Origin: Panaeolus papilionaceus
Taxonomy: Eukaryota; Basidiomycota; Agaricomycetes; Agaricales
Assembly (NCBI GenBank): GCA_015501605.1
Contig: JADNRZ010000019.1
Coordinates: forward strand, 868,001 to 932,000
Length of the DNA stretch: 64,000 nt
Reading direction: 5' to 3'
A program made the position numbers and the translations under genes. Shown piece by piece: positions 48,231 to 57,813 of the stretch; within the stretch, counting starts at the first letter, position 1; each line of letters opens with the position of its first letter. The notes beneath the pieces are model-generated. The model was not told where the DNA came from and ran no database searches. It was given only the letters and a program-made list of their open reading frames with translations.

Positions 48231-49535
48231 ATGGGGAATTCATCGTCGTCACATTGGGAAGAGGAGCAAGCTAGATCCCGGCGAGAAGCTGAACATCATG
48301 CCGCCTTACAACGACAACAGGAAGAAGAAAGACGCCGGCGGGAAGAGGAAAACAGACAACGGCAGCAGGAAGAAGCCAGACGCCGGCAGGAGGAGGAAGA
48401 AAGACGCCGGTGTGAAGAGTCACGCATGAGGGAACGAGCAGAGCAAGCAAGAAGACAAGCTGAGCAGGCGAGACGACAAGCTGAGGAGGATATGAGGAGA
48501 CGTGCAGAGGAGGCTAGAAAACAAGAGGAGGAGACGAAAAGACGTGTGGAGGAGGCTAGAAGACGAGAGGAGGAGGCAAGAAGTCGTGAAATGGAAGCCA
48601 GGAAACGAGAGGAGGAGGCGTGCAGATTGGCCGAGGAAGCTCGGAAGCGAGAGGAGGAAGCAAAGAGACAAGAGGAAGAAGCAAAGAGACGAGAGGAGGA
48701 AGCAAGGAGACAGAGGGAGGAGGTAAGAAGGCAAGAGGAGGAAATGCAGAGGCGAGCGGAAGAAGCAGTGAGACAAGCACAGGAGATCCAGAGGCAAGCT
48801 GAGGAAGCGAGGAGGAAAGCAGAGGAGGCAACGAAAGAAGCAGAAGAGCGATTGATGCAAGGCATTCCTCCTGAGTTTAGGCCAACACCGGAGATCAGGC
48901 AGCAGTTCCGTCAGCGCTACGCAATTCAGGATGACAAGATTAACATCGGAATCGTTGGCGAGTCGGGTATGGGGAAATCCTCGCTCCTCAATGCACTTCG
49001 TGGATTATCGCCACGAGATCCAGGTGCGGCACGGTGTGGATTCAACGAAACGACAGGTTCTGTTCAGGGCTATCCCGACCCTTGTCGCCCAAACGTTGTC
49101 TGGTACGACGTTCCAGGTGCAAACACGCCGAGTGTGCAGGGGTGGATGTATTTCGCTGAACAGGGGCTCTTCACCTTCAACATCCTCGTTGTCCTTTTTT
49201 CCGGTCGATTCACTGAAACTGTGAGTACCTTGCTCAGAAACGCGAACAAATGCTCCACCCCATCGTTCCTCGTCCGCACCAAATCCGATCAGCTCATTAA
49301 AAACACACAAGCCGATTATGACGACGAGCCTTTGTCCAACGAGGCTGCTCGGGAAGTGGTCGTCACCGAGACTCGTCAAATGGTTGCGGATAACTTGGCT
49401 CTATCGGAGCTACCAGACCAAACGGTGTATATTATCTCACAGTTTGCGATGAAGAGCTGGGTTAAAAATCAAGATTTATCCGCTGTCATTGACGAGAAGA
49501 GGTTCTTGGAAGATATTTTTCGCTCGGTCGGGTAG
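48231..49535 (+). CDS. IRG-like GTPase with coiled-coil N-terminus, copy 2
   Basis: A single exon of 434 residues. It starts MGNSSSSHWEEEQARSRREA, a strong N-myristoylation consensus (Gly2, Ser6), without the hydrophobic segment of copies 1 and 3. A long Glu/Arg heptad coiled coil extends to about residue 212. The GTPase domain has GESGMGKSS at 243-251, LRGLSPRDPGAARCGFNETT, YDVPG, and VRTKSDQ. Copy 5 is the closest relative, sharing the SHWEEE start, NNQD/KNQD near the C-terminus and the same C-terminal end. The heptad region is longer than in copy 5, so the coiled coil has changed length by repeat gain or loss. All G motifs are intact, so the protein is probably functional. Confidence 0.9.
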   Translation: MGNSSSSHWEEEQARSRREAEHHAALQRQQEEERRRREEENRQRQQEEARRRQEEEERRRCEESRMRERAEQARRQAEQARRQAEEDMRRRAEEARKQEEETKRRVEEARRREEEARSREMEARKREEEACRLAEEARKREEEAKRQEEEAKRREEEARRQREEVRRQEEEMQRRAEEAVRQAQEIQRQAEEARRKAEEATKEAEERLMQGIPPEFRPTPEIRQQFRQRYAIQDDKINIGIVGESGMGKSSLLNALRGLSPRDPGAARCGFNETTGSVQGYPDPCRPNVVWYDVPGANTPSVQGWMYFAEQGLFTFNILVVLFSGRFTETVSTLLRNANKCSTPSFLVRTKSDQLIKNTQADYDDEPLSNEAAREVVVTETRQMVADNLALSELPDQTVYIISQFAMKSWVKNQDLSAVIDEKRFLEDIFRSVG

Positions 49536-51384
49536 ACACATTTAAATTGTACAATTTTACCCTGAGGCGATAGTTCTGCACTACAGCACATTTACATGAA
49601 AATTTCCAATACGATATGTATCCCTAAATACACGTTTTCGACTTTTCCATTCACCGATTGGTGATTCAGAGTAATGAGGCGCGAGAGGCAGGGTACAGCT
49701 AGTAGCCGGCGAGCCCAAGGGAAACTAATGGCACTGCTGAGGCTGAGGAAGTACAATTGAGAGAAGTCCAGGGGATGTACACAGAACCTGAAGAGCGGAG
49801 AGAAGCAGAGGCAGTGCCAGAATGAAGCTTCCCTCTCATAGATGATGAGTGTACATACGGTGACTCAAAGGACGCAGGATGGGAAGCAATTGCAAAGGAA
49901 TGAAAACCATGGACCATTATGCCAATAGATGATGAACGACTACCATTCTGGCTCATATAGTGGGCGAATGTAGAACAACAAGGTAATGGGATACAGGCAT
50001 GAAGAGCGCAGTATGAAGCTAGCGCTGTTGTTGAAAGGTACGGGCCCGGAAGAGGATGCAATATCGGTGAAAGGCGTCTCATCAAACTTGATGAATTTGT
50101 TTGCGTGGCATTTGAGGTAGTGGAGGTTTGGAAGATGAGTGAAGGGACAATGATGAGGCCACGGGGTTGATGAGATGGTTGAAGCGAATGTTGATGAGGA
50201 GGTTGAAGCGACGCGATGGCGATGATGTCAAGATCTTAGATCATGGATCGGTAGATCGCGTCCCCCACGTATATACGTTTGGCCCCTGAACTCATACTTA
50301 GACTGTCCCCATCACCACCCCAATGCAACATGGCGCCTCGAAATTAGTCATCGTTGCACGCACCTTGATACACGTTGGTATTGAAGCCCATTTGTCATGG
50401 AGAGCTTGAAATTATGGCCTCTATCATTTATTCCAAGCGAATTTGAAGTGAGTCGCGCTTCATGTCAAGACTCCTCATCAATAAACTCGAGGTGAATGTG
50501 TTGGTAGAGTGAAAGAAGATAGTGATGACGCACAGAGCAAGCTTCGAGAGAGGAGGGGAATGGCTAAGTGAGTGACAGGTGAACTAAGGTAAAAACGTGA
50601 CGAAGGAGACGATTTGAACAAAATGAAATATAAACGAAGGGTGCACGGGCACTGGATGACGACGAACGATGAAATACGAGAACTGAGGTAGAAAGATCCT
50701 TATATTGCTTGTAGAGTCTCTAGACTACGTACATCTTATGTGGGAGGCTACGGAAAATCGTAAGTAGAAACAACAGCAACGTCCAGATGTAGGACATGAG
50801 TAAAAAACTGAGCTAAGGAAGAATTCAAAACGTTGGAGAGGCAAGATAGGATGGGAGAGGAGAGATACAGCGCTAGCATATATCGGGATGCGGAGAGCCG
50901 ACGATCCGTCATCGTAGTAAGCGCATGTACATGTTCGATTCAGATGCTAGATGGGACCATACAGAACGTCAGACAACTGTCTGCAACCCCCCTGAGTCTT
51001 ACTCAATGGCATGACAGTGATTTAGAGTGTAAATCTCGACGTGGAGGAGGGCCTGCTTTGATATCACAAACATTGTATAGTCGTGACGAACACGTAGATC
51101 AAGATGATCATGAGATATTCACTCAGTTCCCTCAAACAACAAATGTATTGTGAACATGAGGCGACAGTTATGACAGGTGGAAAAACCTTAACGTTGGGTG
51201 TGAAGTAGGGTGTCTTCGTCTTTCTTCTACCCCATAGGTGTATCAAGATAACAAAACACGTGGAGTCTGCGCACCACCGTAATTATAACCACGCGTCAGA
51301 ACTTATGTACAGGATGATAAAACTTTCAAGATCCCAATATTCAATCCACACCTTGAACCAGAACCATTCAATTTAGCTTTCATC
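49536..51384. other. Intergenic region between IRG-like copies 2 and 3
   Basis: About 1.85 kb without a credible gene. It contains the broken coiled-coil gene fragment at 50041-50150. The rest shows no repeat or domain that I can name. Confidence 0.45.
50041..50150 (-). pseudogene. Second duplicated 5' fragment of the coiled-coil gene
   Basis: The minus strand encodes HLPNLHYLKCHANKFIKFDE and then TPFTDIASSSGP. This parallels LPNPRYIEHKANGFVDFDDT and PFTDTTELGG of the gene at 38028-38980. The match covers about 35 residues and then ends. There is no start codon or downstream exon. Confidence 0.6.
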
Positions 51385-52680
51385 ATGGGAGGCTTTGTAT
51401 CCGTCGCTCTACCTATCCTCAATGTCCTTGGAGTCATTGCAGCTTCGGCTGCTAGGAGGGCAGAAAGGGAAGATGATCAACATCGAGTGGCTGAACACCA
51501 AGTCGTCATACGTAGCCGACAGGCAGAACAGCTGACAGCGGCGGCCCGGGGGGCTGAAGAAGAGAGGAGGCAGGCTGAGAGGGCAAGGAGGGACGCAGAA
51601 GAAACAATGAGGAGGGTGGAAGAGGAACGAAGGCGAGCACAGGCGGAAATGAGGGAAGAACAGGCGCGCATGAGAGAGCAAGGGGAGGAGATGAGAAGGC
51701 GAACAGAAGAAGAAACAAGGAGGCGTATGGAGATGGTCAGACGACAAGAGGAAGACGCAAGGAGGCGTGAGCAGGACGCCAGGAGACGTGAAGAAGAAGC
51801 AGAGCGATCTGCAGAGGAAGCGAGGAGGAGAGGGGAAGAAGCCGAGAGACAAGCCGAGGAGGCGGTGAGACAGGCACGGGAGGCGCAGAGACGATCAGAC
51901 GAAGCGAGGCGGGAAGCAGAAGAAGCGAGGAGGAGAGTTGAGGACCAATGGATGCGAGGAATCCCTCCTGATTTTAGGCCTACCGAGGAGATTAAACAGA
52001 GGTTTCGCCAGCGATACAGGATTCAAGATAGCAAGATCAACATCGCTATCGTTGGTGAGGCGGGTATGGGCAAGTCGTCTCTGCTCAACGCGCTTCGTGG
52101 GCTATCCCCAAGAGATCGAGGCGCCGCGCCGACTGGGTTCAACGAGACGACGGCAATTGTGCAGGGGTATCCCGACCTCCGCAACCCAAATATAGTATGG
52201 TACGACGTCCCAGGGGCGAGTACACCAACCGTGCAGGGGTGGATGTATTTCGCTGAACAGGGGCTCTTCGTCTTCAGCCTCATCGTCGTGGTCTTTGCAG
52301 ACCGATTCACGCAAACCACAGGTACCTTGATCAGCAATGCAAACAAGTGCTCCATTCCAGCGTTTCTGGTCCGCACCAAAGCTGATCAGCTCGTTCGGAA
52401 TGTGCTCGACGACTACGAAGACGAGCCATTATCTGACCGGGAGGCTCGAGAGCTGGTCGTTACTGAGACTCGCCAAATGGTCGCAGGTAATTTGGCTCGG
52501 TTGAAGTTGCCGATGCAAAGGGTTTACATCGTCTCGAAATTTGCGATGAAGAGATTGGTGAGCAGTGGAGACACGAGTGCTGTGATTGACGAGCAACGGG
52601 TACTTGATGATATTCGCCATCTTGGATTGTTAGATAACTCCCATTCTGATGTTGGCATGCGACATGAGTTGTCCTACTGA
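51385..52680 (+). CDS. IRG-like GTPase with coiled-coil N-terminus, copy 3
   Basis: A single exon of 431 residues. The start MGGFVSVALPILNVLGVIAA combines a myristoylation consensus (Gly2, Ser6) with a hydrophobic segment at about 4-23, as in copy 1. The heptad coiled coil spans about 27-190. The GTPase domain has GEAGMGKSS at 224-232 (Ala replaces the usual Ser), LRGLSPRDRGAAPTGFNETT, YDVPGASTP, VVVFADRFTQTTG and VRTKADQ. The ADRFTQTTG block groups it with copy 4. It has a C-terminal extension (NSHSDVGMRHELSY) not seen in copies 2 and 5. Nothing suggests inactivation. Confidence 0.9.
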   Translation: MGGFVSVALPILNVLGVIAASAARRAEREDDQHRVAEHQVVIRSRQAEQLTAAARGAEEERRQAERARRDAEETMRRVEEERRRAQAEMREEQARMREQGEEMRRRTEEETRRRMEMVRRQEEDARRREQDARRREEEAERSAEEARRRGEEAERQAEEAVRQAREAQRRSDEARREAEEARRRVEDQWMRGIPPDFRPTEEIKQRFRQRYRIQDSKINIAIVGEAGMGKSSLLNALRGLSPRDRGAAPTGFNETTAIVQGYPDLRNPNIVWYDVPGASTPTVQGWMYFAEQGLFVFSLIVVVFADRFTQTTGTLISNANKCSIPAFLVRTKADQLVRNVLDDYEDEPLSDREARELVVTETRQMVAGNLARLKLPMQRVYIVSKFAMKRLVSSGDTSAVIDEQRVLDDIRHLGLLDNSHSDVGMRHELSY

Positions 52681-55600
52681 TCGACTTGTACCACGAAAAC
52701 CTCAACGCTTGTAGCAGGTGTGTCAGGGTTCTTCAATTATGAATACATTTGGGCATGAAAGGTATTGAAAGGCGGATGTTGTTATTTGGGTGAATGGAGG
52801 TAGGGATGAAGCTTAAGCAGCATGCGGTGATCATGTTGAGTGCACGGTTACCGGTTTGGTCCGGTCGCCGGGCCCAAACAAACACAACACAACGATTTGG
52901 ATTTGGATTTGAACTCAACCCACCATCACCACCTTCCTTGCAGTTTGAGTTTTCACCATTGCTTATTCTTCCATTATGTTCTTTTTTTTTTTTTTCAATT
53001 CCTTCGACTTATGACTTCATCCTGCGTCTGTCTGGTCTGTGAGCGGTCAGCTCAGGATGAGGCCCAATTATCTTTTCGTGGCTCGTCGGACGTCCTCACC
53101 ACCATTGGTCTATATGTCAAAGGTTGTTACGTGCAACAGTCTGTGAGCAGTTGCATGAAGGGGTGTCTTTTATTTTTTTCTCTACTATCTTGTCCTCACC
53201 GGCGCTGGTCTATGAGCCAGAGGATGGACGTCATTGGCCATCTCTAAGTGGTTAACACGGGGAGCAGAATTTCGGAACACTTATTCTCCCCGCTACCTCT
53301 GGTCTATGAGCCAGCGGCGGGTTGGTTGGCCATCTGTGAGTGGTCAGCAGGGTTTAAGAAGGTATTCCGGCTCCTTGATCCTACCTCTCCTGGTCCATGA
53401 GCCAGCGAGTGGCCGCCCGCTATCTATTAGTAGCCCTCGGGGGACAGGATTTTTTTTTTTCGTGCATTTCTTGCTCCCACATACGTTGGTTTATGAGCCA
53501 TATTGACGTACGTCGGCCACTATGAGTGGTTGCGTGAGAGCAATATTTGCTCTTTCCTGGTCACCCCCTGGTCTATGAGCGAGAAGACGTACACTTTCCA
53601 TCTATAAGTGGCAAGCTTGTCGGAGAGGGTTTATGAATATTTTCCCATTTACTCATTTATTCTTCATTTCCCCACAACCGCTCGTCTTGTGAGCGGCTAT
53701 TACGGGGATTTGGATTTTATTTTATTGCTCTGCTTTCACCACCCCTCGTCCATGACTCAATCATTTTATTTGCTCATTCTTTCGACGTCGCTGGTGTATG
53801 AAAATACAGCCAGCCGAGCGTCGCTGAATGGTCAGTCAGTCGCATTTGTTCTTTTTCTCTTCTTTGTTCTGCGTCTCCATCGTCGCCTTCTCTCCTTACC
53901 CCATCTCTGTGTTGTCCGGCACTTTGAGTCCCTTACCTCGCCCGTATATTTTCATGCCCTTGTATCATCTCGTTTTTCACCCTCTTACCCGACATCTACT
54001 TGAGACAACTATGCCCCCAAGGTCGACTTGACCAATGCCAGGGTCGCTTACCCTGTTCATAAATCTCGCAGATACCTCTGATGCTTAGCTCTGGCTCAAT
54101 TTACTACAGTATAGGTGGCTAGTGGCCGCATGACTTTTCTCCGCCTCGCCACCTGCGATCTTTGGGTCATGCGTTTAATGTTGACAATACACAAGTTGTT
54201 GCTAGAGTTCAACCCACTTCACTCCGTATGCTTATTCCTTGTCCCAAAGATGTCACCCGTGAGCTGTTGTCGTTTCGTCGATGATTGGCAACAATGGACG
54301 CATCCTCATTTCGCGATTTTTCATTCTCATCATTTTTCTCCCCCTTCTGATCTCCTCAAATGACACCTCTCTGAACCTGTGCGAGCCTTAGGACTTCGCT
54401 TGAAGCTTCCCTAGGGTTGTCTTATTCCTCTATTACAACATACCTCGCACTCATTTCGATTTCTGATCTGTCCTGTCTCGTGTACTGTTCAATTTGGAAT
54501 CCTGTATCTAGGTTTATTGTATTTCTCAACCAATGCGCTTCTCGCTTCTCGTCCCTCTCCTTGGTGTTGCACAATGTCCACGCTGCTCTTCTCTCCTGTT
54601 TACCCAAATTTATCATGTGCGTTGCCTTGATACATATCCTACCTGCGATCTCTTCACTTCGGTGTCGTTTAAGTTGGATCTAGGAACCTACTCGACGTGT
54701 TGTAGTCAATCTGACTGTCTTTGGTCTCATACAATCGTGTTATCGATGGTGACTAAATTTGGTAGTGGGTACTCATTGTGGAGTATCTGACTCACACCAA
54801 TCACTCCCTCCAACCTCCAGGTCAATTCATATTTCACCCGTCTATCGCAGGGATCATACATTTGTCTTCACAATCTAAGGTTCAGACCTTGGGTGCTATA
54901 TTCCATTCGAACATGTCCAGCCTCGAGTCGAACGTTTTGGGGCTCTGTCCAGTAAGGTTTGATGGACTTGTAACATCAGGCCTGCTGGCGGCGATGTGAT
55001 ATCTTGTTGCTATATTTACGGGCACAATGACTTTGGTAAATGCCCATGTAAGATTTGTGGTACGTTGAATTGGGTTCCGAACAAAGTTGCGATTGGATTT
55101 TCAATCACCAGAAGGATATTGATATTCGCTCTGACGCCGTTGTTCGGACTCGATCCTCTACGTTGCTGCGTGAAACGGGTTTTGAATGTAATGACGCTTC
55201 CCAAACACCTGGTTGGCAGCCATATCGAATGGTCGATCATGGACAAAATGGTGAAGCCATCGTATTTCGTTAAGACATGATGGCATTGTGAATATAAAGT
55301 ATAGCCTTATTGGCAAACAGGGAATGTGAAAGAGGGTTAGTTCTAACTTTATTTACGATGTTCATGATGCACCCTCAGCAACACGAGGTTCAATACAGTC
55401 AGATTTTAGCTATCAATGCACTATGCCGCTGAGCCATGGTGTGGGTCCAGAACTAATATTACCCCATGAAGGGAATAACATTCATGCACTTGATGTGTGA
55501 AGGCGAATCCTATTCAATTCTCATGTACATTTACCCGTTATCTGCCATACATGTCAAGATCAAAGCGGGATGCTTCTCCGCCGTATCGTGATTCCATATT

Positions 55601-55700
55601 AAACAGAACGTATATCACCATATATTAAGCACATCTAAAGGGGTTTTCACCGACATCGCAACACTTGTCTCGAAATCAAACTCTTGATTCCTTCCAATCT
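52681..55700. other. Intergenic segment between IRG-like copies 3 and 4, duplicate of 43-46.2 kb
   Basis: It carries the second 95-bp repeat array (53030-53830), then a segment matching 44331-46236 in block order. Short poly-T runs occur near 52982 and 53450. No intact gene is seen. Confidence 0.5.
53030..53830 (+). repeat. Degenerate ~95-bp tandem repeats (array 2)
   Basis: The units start near ggtctatgagccag at 53208, 53301, 53393, 53490 and 53570, spaced 80-100 bp apart, with variants at 53038 and 53107. Each unit also has ggccatctNtgagtgg, which is partly complementary in shape to the first motif. This is the same repeat as the array at 43200-44330, and both arrays lie about 2-3 kb upstream of an IRG-like gene. 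Confidence 0.65.
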
Positions 55701-56912
55701 ATGGGCAGTTCACAATCTTCGTCTCGGAGGGCAGAAGAAGCAGAGGCTAGGCGTCGAGAGGCCGAACAACAAGCAGCCAATTATAAACAGCATGCGGAAC
55801 AGCTTGCAGCAACAGCTCGAGCAGCGGAAGGAGACAAGCAACGTGCAGAGGAAATAAGGAAGGAGGCCGTGGAGACGATGAGAAGGATGGAGGAAGAAAG
55901 ACGACGCACTGAGTCAGAGATGAGGGAAGCACGAGAGAGCATGCGAGAGCAAGCAGAGGAGATTAGGCGTCAGGCGGAAGAAGATATGAAGAGGCTTACA
56001 GAGGAGGCCAGGGGGCGAGAAGAGGATGCGAAGAGACGCGAGGAAGAAGCCAGGGTGCGTGAAGCAGAAGCACAGCAGTTGGCAAAGGAAGCGATGAGAC
56101 GAGGGGAGGAAGCTCAGAAGCAGGCAGATGAGTTTGTGAGGCTAGCCCAGGAGGCACAGATGCGATCAGACGAAGCAAGGAGGCAGGCTGAAGAGGCGAG
56201 AAAGCGAGCAGAGGACCGATGGATGCGAGGGATTCCTCCCGAGTTTAGGCCCACGGAGGAGATTAAACAGAAGTTTCGAGGACAATACGGGATCCAAGAT
56301 AACAAGATCAACATCGCCGTCGTTGGCGAGTCGGGCATGGGCAAATCCTCTCTTCTCAATGCGCTTCGCGGATTGTCGCCGAAAGATCAAGGGGCCGCAC
56401 GGTGTGGTTTCAACGAAACGACAGCCACTGTGCAAGGCTATCCGGATCTTCGAAACCCAAACATCGTCTGGTACGACGTTCCAGGAGCAAACACGCCAAC
56501 TATCCAGGGCTGGATGTATTTTGCTGAACAGGGACTCTTCGTCTTCAACGTTATGGTCGTTGTATTCGCAGATCGATTCACGCAAACTACAGGCACCTTG
56601 ATCGACAACGCCAACAAATGTTCCATGCCATCATTCCTCGTTCGAACCAAAGCCGATCAACTCGTTCGAAATGCAAAGTACGACTACGATGACGACGAGC
56701 CTTTGTCCGACGATGCCGCCCAGAAGCTGGTCGTCACTGCGACGCGCAAAATGGTCTCGGACAATTTAGCTCGCTTGAGGTTGCCAAGGCAGACGGTGTA
56801 CATCGTCTCAAAGTTCGCCATGAAGAAACTGGTCACCAGTGGGGATATGAGTTCGGTTATTGACGAGAAGCGCATCCTCGATGATATTCTTCTTTCTGGT
56901 TTGACCGACTAG
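55701..56912 (+). CDS. IRG-like GTPase with coiled-coil N-terminus, copy 4
   Basis: A single exon of 403 residues. The ATG at 55701 is chosen because the frame upstream has no ATG; it gives MGSSQSSSRRAEEAEARRRE, a classic myristoylation signal. No hydrophobic N-terminal segment is present. The coiled coil spans about 9-175. The GTPase domain has GESGMGKSS at 209-217, LRGLSPKDQGAARCGFNETT, YDVPGANTP, VVVFADRFTQTTG and VRTKADQ. The C-terminus DDILLSGLTD is like that of copy 1. It is the closest sister of copy 3 by the ADRFTQTTG block. Confidence 0.9.
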   Translation: MGSSQSSSRRAEEAEARRREAEQQAANYKQHAEQLAATARAAEGDKQRAEEIRKEAVETMRRMEEERRRTESEMREARESMREQAEEIRRQAEEDMKRLTEEARGREEDAKRREEEARVREAEAQQLAKEAMRRGEEAQKQADEFVRLAQEAQMRSDEARRQAEEARKRAEDRWMRGIPPEFRPTEEIKQKFRGQYGIQDNKINIAVVGESGMGKSSLLNALRGLSPKDQGAARCGFNETTATVQGYPDLRNPNIVWYDVPGANTPTIQGWMYFAEQGLFVFNVMVVVFADRFTQTTGTLIDNANKCSMPSFLVRTKADQLVRNAKYDYDDDEPLSDDAAQKLVVTATRKMVSDNLARLRLPRQTVYIVSKFAMKKLVTSGDMSSVIDEKRILDDILLSGLTD

Positions 56913-56979
56913 ACCGATCGTAACTTGCGATTTGGACGTCTTTCTCTTGATTATGATGCTATGCTGTGCGTTAATGGAC

Positions 56980-57651
56980 TCATCCCTTCAAATTTCTTAC
57001 CAGCACATTATGCGGATGATGATTGTAGTCAGTTTGAGTACCATCTTGTCGCACTTTGTAAAACATGTACCTAGTCATGTAGTCACCGACTCTGCATCCC
57101 ATGTTCTTTAATTGAGCCAATTTCAAAAATAAATCTCTAGAAACATCGTCTCCCAGACCTAAGAGGGCCTTACATGACTCGTGTTGGTGGGGAGGCCAGA
57201 ATCCATCACATTCCGCTGTTTCCACTTGTTTGAATCCATACCATGGAACGTCGCTCATGATGTCAAAATTCAACGCCTGGTGATTCCGAGAGAATGGGTG
57301 ACGATCGAATTCCACTAGATTTGGCGGTGCGATGAGGATTACAGACAAAACCTAATTACCACGAACTCGATTTGAAAGCAGATGCACTCCTATGCCTTAC
57401 AGATGTGTCATGCCAAGACCACACTTCATCCCCGCAGTCCAACTATGTACCCTCAAACGACGTTATGTATTAAATTCGTAATTTACATGAGGCCCGATAG
57501 TACAGTCATGACTCATAGTAAACTTGTAATGAAGCCTTGACTTGGTGTCATTACTTGTGCCGCAGCGCAAAACCAAGATTCGAGAGTCGATTTTTTCGAT
57601 GTGAATGCAGGTCACCTTGGTGTACCTGTAGAATAAGTTTGTAGGGTGCAT
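56980..57651 (-). CDS. Unknown small protein gene embedded in the GTPase array
   Basis: Two minus-strand exons, 57651-57487 and 57351-56980, join in phase 0 through a GT-AG intron and give 178 residues. Visible blocks are YTKVTCIHIEKIDSRILVLR, SHDCTIGPHVLSVILIAPPN, SDVPWYGFKQVETAECDGFW, PPHQHESCKALLGLGDDVSR and TDYNHHPHNVLVRNLKG. His and Cys residues are frequent, but no zinc-finger spacing is recognised. No signal peptide is seen. It stops 67 nt from the end of IRG-like copy 4 and starts 162 nt from the start of copy 5, in the opposite direction. A decayed copy lies at the equivalent place before copy 2, so it probably duplicates as a unit with its neighbour. Confidence 0.6.
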
Positions 57652-57813
57652 TGCAGTACTGCAGGCCGCGCGGCGTTGTGAGCGGGTGTTGAATCATAAA
57701 TGGGTCCATTGTGCTTATAAGACCAAACCTTCCCCATAATTAAATGAGTCGATCTCGCGCGTACCTTGACTACCGTATTATCGTCAATATCTTGAACCTT
57801 CATTCTCACAATC
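57652..57813. promoter_or_regulatory. Short divergent intergenic region, candidate shared promoter
   Basis: Only 162 nt separate the start of the minus-strand unknown gene (57651) from the start of IRG-like copy 5 (57814). Both genes must be driven from this interval or from inside each other's 5' parts. No TATA box is obvious. The inference is positional only. Confidence 0.35.

Noticed and set aside
55665..55700. Start of IRG-like copy 4 at 55665
   Set aside because: The codon there is TTG; the first ATG in frame is at 55701 and gives the same MGxxxS start as the other copies.
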